Source: a virus
Reading direction: 5' to 3' (one strand)
IMG/VR virus record: IMGVR_UViG_3300025138_000235
Span: 1 to 29,101 of that record
DNA: 29,101 nucleotides
The position numbers and the translations under genes were made by a program. The notes below the pieces were generated by a model, which saw only the letters and a program-made list of their open reading frames with translations, ran no database searches and was not told the origin of the DNA. Positions 23,141-29,101 of the stretch are shown piece by piece (within the stretch, counting starts at the first letter, position 1; every line of letters begins with the position of its first letter).

Positions 23141-25945
23141 ATGAACGGTGGTAAAGTAACAGGTCCTAATAATTTTGTAACTGGTGAAACCTATGGTACT
23201 ATATCTTCATCTATACAAGCTCATCAGGATATGGGAATCTATCTGGGTAAAGTTGTAAACAATAAAGATTTACATTTTAGGGGCAGTATAGATGTAGAAA
23301 TACCCCAATTACACAGAACAACAGGCGATAAAGTAAAGTCTATTAAAACATGTAGATACTCGACACCGTTTGGTGGCATTTCAAGTATTAGTACAATAAA
23401 ATCTGACAATACAGAAAAATTTGAGAATACCCAACAAAGTTATGGCATGTGGACTCAACCACCTGATATAGGAAGTTTAGTGCTAGTTTGTTTTGCAGAT
23501 GGTAATACTAAACATGGCTATGTATTAAGTCACTTAATGGCTCCAAGCAAAAACAATATGGTACCAGGAATGCCTCATGGAAGAACATTCCAAGGTGGTA
23601 AATTTAAAGTACCCACAACAGAAAAAAACAAATATTCAGAACAGCAAGGCGACACTAACTCAGTTATAAGACCTATTCATCATGATTTGGCTGAAGCAAT
23701 CACAAAACAAGGTTTAATTAATGATAACATAAGAGGTACAGGTACTAGTGGCAGTAGACGAGAAAGTCCAAGTTCTGTTTTTGGTGTATTAACCAAAGGC
23801 CCTAGAGGGTTAGATGGAAAAACACCTATAGGTGCAGGACATCAATTTGTTATGGACGATGAGCCTACTAGTTCATTAATAAGAATAAGATCAGGCAAAG
23901 GTCAGCAAATACTACTAGACGATGTAACTGGCACAATATACATGATTAACAAAGGCGGGTTAGCATGGATCGAACTTGATCAAACAGGTAATATTAATCT
24001 ATTTGGTGAAGGTGATATAAACCTTAGGGCTAAAAAGAATTTTAATCTTCGTGCAGACTACGATGTTGTTATAGAAGCAGGACAAAATATCCGGATGAAA
24101 GCCGCGGGTGATAATATTGCCGGCGACTACATGGGTAGTAAATTAGCAAAATTAGGGTTACCACCATTAGGCACAGGAGGTAATATTAACTTCCATGCGG
24201 CCGCTGACGTAGGAATATTAGCCACTCGAAATGCACAACTATCCGCAATAGGTGGAGACATAGATATTAACAGTGGTAACATGCTTAAAACACTAAGTGG
24301 TACAGCAACATCTATTTCAAGTACAACTATAGGTGTAGACATAAATGCAAAAGCAGGCGTAGTTGGTATAGCCGCCCCAGCAGTAGGAATAACAGCAGGA
24401 TTAACAGGTATATCTGGAGGCTTAATTAATTTAAATACAGGACCGGCACCTATACTTACAGGATTAGATGCACTAAAAGTTTCTGCTCCTCCCTTAGACG
24501 GTATAGATCAAGAAGATCAACCCAGCGAACATCCTGAATACGACAGAGAAGGTGATGTTGCTCTAACCAGTGGCGGAAAACGTCCTGGGTCCAGAACTAA
24601 AATCAATACTATTGTTGGTAACTTACTAACAGCAGAGCCTTATGATGGACATGGTCAGTTTGATCCTACATCTGAAGACCCAGAGTCCATGGAAGAAGAT
24701 ACTTCCGCAGATGCAGAAACACTTAATGGACAAATTAGTGGAGACGACCAAAGTCCTGCAACTGTAGTAACACCAGAAGGTGACAAAATAGGTAACGGAT
24801 TTAAAGACCCTGTAACTGGTGCTGTAGGATCAGCCTCTGATGTTATGGACGGTATAGGTAATGGCTTAAACGGAGTAGGTAGTTCTATAAGTGATGCCAT
24901 GGGTGCTATAGCAGGCATGATACCTAATATGGAAGATGTGAGTGGTATGTTAAGTAACTTCTTACCTGCAAGTATGAAATCCTTAATGGGCATAACAAGT
25001 ATGGAAGGAATGATAGCGGCAATGGGCATAGCCATTCCTGCATTTAGGTTCCCTACAGGTAACGCAATAGGTGATAAAATAATTGGTCTAACAAAGCAAA
25101 TGAAAGAACTAGAATCAAGACTAGGACAGTTTAGTTTAAATGATTTTGATTTACCAATAGACTTAGATTCACTACAAATAAAAGAGTTTAAAAATAAGAT
25201 AGCAGGAGTTGTAGGCGAAGTTACAGCACTACAAGGCCAGGCTAATCAAATAAAAGACGGTGTAACTGATCTGCGTACAGGAGCAGATTTATTAAAAGGT
25301 AAAGTTGGCGATTATAAAGAAGTATACGATGGTGTAACAGGTGAGCCTATGGGTTCTATGGGGATAACAGGTAAAAACTTTATAGCAGTAAAATCAGCAT
25401 TAGCAGAAAAAAGTATAGACGTAACTGTTGATGGACCTAGTTTAATATTTGCAGATAGAAAAACAGGAAATAAAATAGTAGACGTTTCTAATGGTATAGG
25501 ACCAGTAGGTCAATCATTAGGCTTAATAAGTACTCTACAAGAAACGAAAAAATTCATGTCTGACTTAATCACCGTTGACATTAGTGATAATCAATTACTT
25601 GCATTAACTAGTTTTGCTTCACATATAGGCATACAAAATTTTGCTAACAGTGAAGTACTTATAGAGTTAAATAATCAAAATTATGCACTAGTCCCAACAC
25701 TTATGAAACGTTGGAGGACTGGTAGAGTCGGCGCTGATAGTGAAGTTGTTGTTAGGCAAGACTATGTACAAAGAAGAGAATATGAATGTGAGTTATTTAC
25801 TACCCCAGATTGGTGTAAACTATCACTAGAAGAAATGGGTATGGGAAGTGCAAACAAAAATATGTCGTTCAGACAATTACGCTCTATGTTAAAATCTGCT
25901 AAGGAGCAAAAGTATATAGAAATGGGACTTATAGTACCTTCTTAA
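23141..25945 (+). CDS. 5: Baseplate central spike protein, gp5-like, with a C-terminal degenerate lysozyme-like domain
   Basis: A 934-residue spike. Residues about 28-145 are the OB fold of gp5/VgrG proteins (GIYLGKVVNNKDLHFRGSID, later PDIGSLVLVCFADGNTKHGY). Residues about 220-440 form a triple beta-helix with short repeats (GNINLFGEGDINLRAKKNFN onward). A disordered acidic linker, Gly/Met-rich helices and a coiled coil follow. Residues about 755-890 resemble the T4-lysozyme (GH24) fold: SLIFADRKTG, DISDNQLLALTSFASHIGIQ (A821 region), then RREYECELF (878-886). In T4 the lysozyme lies between the OB fold and the beta-helix; here it is at the end. The catalytic Glu position appears to be Asp (D764), so activity is doubtful. 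GGAG in the end of the preceding gene serves as ribosome site. Confidence 0.9.
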   Translation: MNGGKVTGPNNFVTGETYGTISSSIQAHQDMGIYLGKVVNNKDLHFRGSIDVEIPQLHRTTGDKVKSIKTCRYSTPFGGISSISTIKSDNTEKFENTQQSYGMWTQPPDIGSLVLVCFADGNTKHGYVLSHLMAPSKNNMVPGMPHGRTFQGGKFKVPTTEKNKYSEQQGDTNSVIRPIHHDLAEAITKQGLINDNIRGTGTSGSRRESPSSVFGVLTKGPRGLDGKTPIGAGHQFVMDDEPTSSLIRIRSGKGQQILLDDVTGTIYMINKGGLAWIELDQTGNINLFGEGDINLRAKKNFNLRADYDVVIEAGQNIRMKAAGDNIAGDYMGSKLAKLGLPPLGTGGNINFHAAADVGILATRNAQLSAIGGDIDINSGNMLKTLSGTATSISSTTIGVDINAKAGVVGIAAPAVGITAGLTGISGGLINLNTGPAPILTGLDALKVSAPPLDGIDQEDQPSEHPEYDREGDVALTSGGKRPGSRTKINTIVGNLLTAEPYDGHGQFDPTSEDPESMEEDTSADAETLNGQISGDDQSPATVVTPEGDKIGNGFKDPVTGAVGSASDVMDGIGNGLNGVGSSISDAMGAIAGMIPNMEDVSGMLSNFLPASMKSLMGITSMEGMIAAMGIAIPAFRFPTGNAIGDKIIGLTKQMKELESRLGQFSLNDFDLPIDLDSLQIKEFKNKIAGVVGEVTALQGQANQIKDGVTDLRTGADLLKGKVGDYKEVYDGVTGEPMGSMGITGKNFIAVKSALAEKSIDVTVDGPSLIFADRKTGNKIVDVSNGIGPVGQSLGLISTLQETKKFMSDLITVDISDNQLLALTSFASHIGIQNFANSEVLIELNNQNYALVPTLMKRWRTGRVGADSEVVVRQDYVQRREYECELFTTPDWCKLSLEEMGMGSANKNMSFRQLRSMLKSAKEQKYIEMGLIVPS

Positions 25946-26126
25946 ACTCTTTTTGTAAATCAACAAATTTAATATAAGCTCTGTATTTTTGCTCTTGCTC
26001 TTCGGCAACTTGTTGTTCTAATATTTTTACTCTAGCCTTAAGACCATTACACTCATTGTTTTTATCAACAAGCATACATCTAAGTTGTTCTTCTAACGTA
26101 TCGTTAAGTGATTTCATTTCAGACAT
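25929..26126 (-). CDS. Small coiled-coil protein
   Basis: A 65-residue, highly charged protein predicted to be one long helix with heptad spacing (NDTLEEQLRCMLVDKNNECN, then ARVKILEQQVAEEQEQKYRA). It starts two bases after the hydrolase stop, so the two are co-transcribed. The 3' end overlaps the end of the convergent gp5 gene by 17 bases. No function is recognised. The ribosome site is weak (GAGAAC). An alternative start is the fourth codon. Confidence 0.6.
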   Translation of the reverse strand: MSEMKSLNDTLEEQLRCMLVDKNNECNGLKARVKILEQQVAEEQEQKYRAYIKFVDLQKEFKKVL

Positions 26127-26128
26127 TT

Positions 26129-26731
26129 TTAGTTCTCTATTATTTTATGCAACATATTTGTTACAGTATTATTTAACAAAACTCCGCTATGACCTGCTTC
26201 TATAGTGATATTTTCGCTGTTTTTAAATTTAGGTGGTGTTGCACCTTGGCTATCTACTGTAATCATACCGTCATTTGCTTTACCACCTAATCCTGCAACA
26301 GGATTGGAGCCATTAGTACATATGATGTTTGTGTGTCTTCCGTTATATGTTTTTTCTTGTAATAAGGCAAGTACATCAGCACCTGGTTTAGTGTTTTCAA
26401 ATACTTTACCTCTAAAAAACATTCCAAATACTCTGGCCATTGGTGTGCCTTCAAAGGGTGTTGCTATTGTAACTAAGTGATCTACATTTTTAGGATACAC
26501 ACTAGCATACCAACTTGCTATTAATCCACCAAAACTATGCCCTACAAGTACTACAGGTTCTTTTCCAAACTCTCTTTCTTTACGAATTCTTAAAATTTCT
26601 ACAATGTCGAACGGGTCATCTTCCATATCGTATGCTGGTGCAAAGAATGGGTGCTCAGGTATCTTCAAAGTAAAGTAATTAAAGTTGTCAGGGTCTGCAT
26701 TTGCCCCATGTAGGTAGATTACATTTTTCAT
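26129..26731 (-). CDS. Alpha/beta hydrolase (lipase/esterase-like)
   Basis: A 200-residue hydrolase. The oxyanion-side strand is VIYLHGANADPDNFNYF (4-20), the nucleophile elbow is GHSFGG (64-69, S66), the likely acid is D154 in KANDGMITVD, and the His is H181 in EAGHSGVLL. ATPFEGTP (90-97) is typical of the PGAP1/lipase-like branch. There is no signal peptide, so it acts in the cytoplasm or is released at lysis. The substrate is unknown; an acyl ester of host membrane lipid or of a storage compound are candidates. It has its own sigma70-like promoter, implying early expression apart from the structural genes around it, and no Shine-Dalgarno. Confidence 0.88.
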   Translation of the reverse strand: MKNVIYLHGANADPDNFNYFTLKIPEHPFFAPAYDMEDDPFDIVEILRIRKEREFGKEPVVLVGHSFGGLIASWYASVYPKNVDHLVTIATPFEGTPMARVFGMFFRGKVFENTKPGADVLALLQEKTYNGRHTNIICTNGSNPVAGLGGKANDGMITVDSQGATPPKFKNSENITIEAGHSGVLLNNTVTNMLHKIIEN

Positions 26732-26737
26732 AATACT

Positions 26738-26766
26738 AGTGTACAGTAAAAATGGCCAATTGTCAA
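26738..26766 (-). promoter_or_regulatory. Sigma70-type promoter of the hydrolase operon
   Basis: On the minus strand TTGACA (26761-26766), a 17-base spacer and TACACT (26738-26743). The predicted transcription start falls at or next to the ATG at 26731, so the mRNA may be leaderless. Confidence 0.62.
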
Positions 26767-26796
26767 CTATTAATTAAAACTCGTTATAATGAATAT

Positions 26797-26804
26797 GATA
26801 AATA
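26797..26804 (+). promoter_or_regulatory. Late promoter box for gp25-gp6
   Basis: TGATAAATAC on the plus strand ends five bases before the gp25 ATG at 26810, so transcription is predicted to begin at or beside the start codon. A TATAAT at 26785-26790 with TTGTCA 19 bases upstream is a weaker alternative promoter. Confidence 0.65.
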
Positions 26805-26809
26805 CTTGC

Positions 26810-27184
26810 ATGGCAACATTATTTAAAGGATTCAGTACAGTTGATAAAGTCAGGGCACCTTATACCCTAACTGATGCAGATCTTGTAAAGAGAGATCTAC
26901 TTAATCATTTTTACACCAGAATAGGTGAAAGGATAATGAGACCCACATTTGGAAGTGTTATTTGGGATTACCTTATGGAACCAGAAGACCCTGATACACA
27001 AGAAATTATAAAAGATGATATAGAACGTATTGTAGCAAGTGACCCTAGGGTAGAGTTCCAAGAAACAAATCTAACAATATTAGATCATACAATACAAGCA
27101 GAAGTAAAAATAAAATATGTATTACTTAATAGTACAGATACTTTATTTTTAGAATATGTTACAAGTAATACGGATAATGGATAA
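26810..27184 (+). CDS. 25: Baseplate wedge protein gp25
   Basis: A 124-residue protein, near the size of T4 gp25 (132). It is the lysozyme-like sheath-initiating wedge protein found in all contractile tails. ATLFKGFSTVDKVRAPYTLT at the start and IGERIMRPTFGSVIWDYLME in the middle are diagnostic; the EPR-type core motif of the family appears as GERIMRPTFGS. I place the start at 26810 because family members begin MAT-LFKGFST. An ATG seven codons upstream (26789) lies before and within the late promoter box and is unlikely to be in the transcript. The stop overlaps the gp6 start. Confidence 0.93.
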   Translation: MATLFKGFSTVDKVRAPYTLTDADLVKRDLLNHFYTRIGERIMRPTFGSVIWDYLMEPEDPDTQEIIKDDIERIVASDPRVEFQETNLTILDHTIQAEVKIKYVLLNSTDTLFLEYVTSNTDNG

Positions 27185-29101
27185 TGGCATCAGTAAATAG
27201 ACAAAATAATTTATTTGCCGCGGAAGATTGGAAAGTTGCCTATAAGGCATTTAGCCAAGTAGATTTTCAGGCTTATGACTTTGACTCAATAAGAAAAACG
27301 TTAGTTGATTATATAAAAACTAACTTCCCAGAAAACTTTAATGACTATACAGAAAGTTCAGAGTTTATTGCTATACTAGAACTACTAGCATTTTTAAGTA
27401 CAAGTATTGCATTTAGAATGGATGTTAATACCAGAGAAAACTTCTTGGAAACTGCTGAGCGTAGAGACTCAGTATTTAAACTAGCAAGAATGTTAGGATA
27501 CAATCCTAAAAGAAATATTCCTGCAAGTGGATTGATGAAACTTAGTGCAGTAACTACTACAGAGCCTCTGACAGACAGTCAGGGCAACCAATTAAATAAT
27601 GTAAAAGTATTTTGGGATGACGCAAATAACCCTGACAGTTACGAACAATTTATAACAATTTTAAACTCAGCAATGAGTAGCACCAACAGATTTACTGCTC
27701 CTATTAAAGCAGGTAAAGTTGCAAATATTAATACAGAAAAGTATCATTTAAATACAATTATAGGTTCTCCTATATCATATACATTTAACATTAACGCAAA
27801 CGGCGTAAACAGAACTAATGAAATAGTAAACGGTGACTTTTTTGATGGCAAGTTCTTTTATGAAAAAGAGCCAAACCCAACAAACGACTTTGGGATTTTT
27901 TACAGAAACGACGGACAGGGTATAGCAAGTAATAGTACAGGATTCTTTTTACTATTTAAACAGGGTGCTTTAGCATTCCAAGACTTTGACTTTACAACAC
28001 CAGTTGTTAGCAGAGTGCAAGATATCACTATAGCAAAAATTAACGAAACAGATGTTTACCTACAAGAAATCACAACAGGCGGAACAGTACTTAATCAATG
28101 GACAAAGATTCCAAATACTGTAGGCCAAACACTAAATTATAATAGCCAAGCACTTAATACTAGAAACTTATATGCTGTTGAAAACTTAAACAATGACGGT
28201 ATTAGACTTAGATTCCCTGACGGTAACTTTGGTAATATACCAACAGGCGTATTTAGAGCATGGTACAGAACTAGTGATGCAGAGTCGTATACTATACAGC
28301 CTGATGATGCAACAAATTTAAGTGTTGTGTTACCATACGAAAATGCGGCTGGCGTAGAATATAACTTAACATTATCATTTGGATTAAAATCTGCTGTTAA
28401 TAATAGTTTACCTGCTGAAACATTAACAAATGTCAAAGCAAATGCACCAGAGACATTTTATACACAAAATAGAATGGTAAGTGCCCAGGACTATCAAGTT
28501 TTTCCTGCTAGCCAATCATCAAATCTTAAAAAATTAAGAGCAACAAATAGAACACATGCAGGGCACAGTAGATACATAGATATCACAGACCCAACTGGTA
28601 CATTCCAAAGCATAGAAACTTATGCTGAAGATGGTGTACTATATGCTGATGTTAATAATATTTCAGAAACGTTTACAATTAACGAGAATAATACGGCTAC
28701 AGAAGTAGTTAATAGTATTTTACCGTTGTACTTAAAGAAGCAATCACTAAACAACTTTACATATGATACATTAAGAAAAAGTGTCATAGCAACATCACCG
28801 GCAACATTTGATACTAGTGGCAGAACAATTAATTGGGCAACATTGCCAGTTATGACAAGTAATACAACTGGTTACTTAACTGAGAATACATCAGCATCTG
28901 GTGTTGTTACTACTAGTGTATTAATTAATGCTACCGCAGAAACATCAATGTTTAAGGAAAACAACTTTGTTAAGTTTGTTAATCCTGCTGATGTTTCCAA
29001 ATACAAATGGGTAAGACTAACGAGAATAGACAACAACGGCCAACTATCAAGTGGGCTAAGTACATCTACAGGTCCTATTACTGTAAGTTCTACAATAACT
29101 A
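27184..29101 (+). CDS. 6: Baseplate wedge protein gp6, 3' end beyond window
   Basis: The frame is open from the ATG at 27184 to the window edge (639 codons; T4 gp6 has 660). The N-terminus has the wedge-forming helices: FDSIRKTLVDYIKTNFPENF, then EFIAILELLAFLSTSIAFRM and RENFLETAERRDSVFKLARM. These match gp6 of marine T4-like phages and the gpJ-like family. The middle holds beta-rich arms, and AQDYQVFPASQSSNLKKLRA near residue 435 is typical of the conserved core dimerisation region. Its ATG overlaps the gp25 stop (TAATG). gp6 forms the ring of the baseplate inner wedge. Confidence 0.94.
   Translation, partial: MASVNRQNNLFAAEDWKVAYKAFSQVDFQAYDFDSIRKTLVDYIKTNFPENFNDYTESSEFIAILELLAFLSTSIAFRMDVNTRENFLETAERRDSVFKLARMLGYNPKRNIPASGLMKLSAVTTTEPLTDSQGNQLNNVKVFWDDANNPDSYEQFITILNSAMSSTNRFTAPIKAGKVANINTEKYHLNTIIGSPISYTFNINANGVNRTNEIVNGDFFDGKFFYEKEPNPTNDFGIFYRNDGQGIASNSTGFFLLFKQGALAFQDFDFTTPVVSRVQDITIAKINETDVYLQEITTGGTVLNQWTKIPNTVGQTLNYNSQALNTRNLYAVENLNNDGIRLRFPDGNFGNIPTGVFRAWYRTSDAESYTIQPDDATNLSVVLPYENAAGVEYNLTLSFGLKSAVNNSLPAETLTNVKANAPETFYTQNRMVSAQDYQVFPASQSSNLKKLRATNRTHAGHSRYIDITDPTGTFQSIETYAEDGVLYADVNNISETFTINENNTATEVVNSILPLYLKKQSLNNFTYDTLRKSVIATSPATFDTSGRTINWATLPVMTSNTTGYLTENTSASGVVTTSVLINATAETSMFKENNFVKFVNPADVSKYKWVRLTRIDNNGQLSSGLSTSTGPITVSSTIT

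Noticed and set aside
21260-25035. Minus-strand frames of 71 to 170 codons opposite the hub and gp5 genes
   Set aside because: Shadows of strongly supported plus-strand genes.
26789-26809. Seven-codon upstream extension of gp25
   Set aside because: It runs through the late promoter box, and family members start at the equivalent of 26810.

Overview
The window looks like part of a strictly lytic, T4-like myovirus (tailed phage with a contractile tail), AT-rich by eye and most like marine members of the group. The evidence is a recognisable set of T4 core genes: portal gp20, core protein gp67-like, protease gp21, scaffold gp22, capsid gp23, baseplate gp26/51, 48, 53, 5, 25 and 6, late sigma factor gp55, and the gp46/gp47 nuclease. 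The marine-type fibre and gp5 beta-helix also point this way. There is no integrase, repressor, tRNA or CRISPR array. The host is not identifiable; a low-GC marine alphaproteobacterium such as SAR11 is only a guess.

Layout. (1) 1-2821, minus: a large repeat-rich tail-fibre or structural gene whose 3' end lies outside the window. (2) 2889-9709, minus: the head operon, read gp20 > 70-aa protein > putative glycosyltransferase-like protein > gp67-like acidic core protein > gp21 > gp22 > gp23, closed by a strong terminator. (3) 9781-12357, minus: an 858-aa protein that is probably the tail tape measure. (4) 12461-13940, plus: gp26, a gp51 moiety in the -1 frame with no start codon of its own, and a GIY-YIG nuclease. 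(5) 13941-14401: about 460 bp without a convincing gene but with several predicted RNA helices. (6) 14402-18838, minus: the gp55-gp47-gp46-263-aa operon behind a near-consensus sigma70 promoter. (7) 19008-25945, plus: baseplate/hub genes gp48-like, gp53, a 966-aa hub candidate and gp5. (8) 25929-26731, minus: an alpha/beta hydrolase and a small coiled-coil protein. (9) 26810-29101, plus: gp25 and the start of gp6.

Regulation is legible. Six intergenic sites carry the same 9-mer, TGATAAATA, in the right orientation before structural genes; it resembles the T4 late promoter TATAAATA and is probably read by the phage's own gp55. The gp55 operon and the hydrolase instead have TTGACA-type host promoters. 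The gp20 leader appears to have both kinds.

The strongest unusual points are: a gp26-gp51 programmed -1 frameshift (slippery run AAATTTTTTC followed by a hairpin); a gp5 spike protein whose lysozyme-like domain sits at the C-terminus and seems catalytically degenerate; two divergent genes (hydrolase and gp25) whose promoters predict leaderless mRNAs; and the structured intergenic region with a weak tmRNA-like signature.
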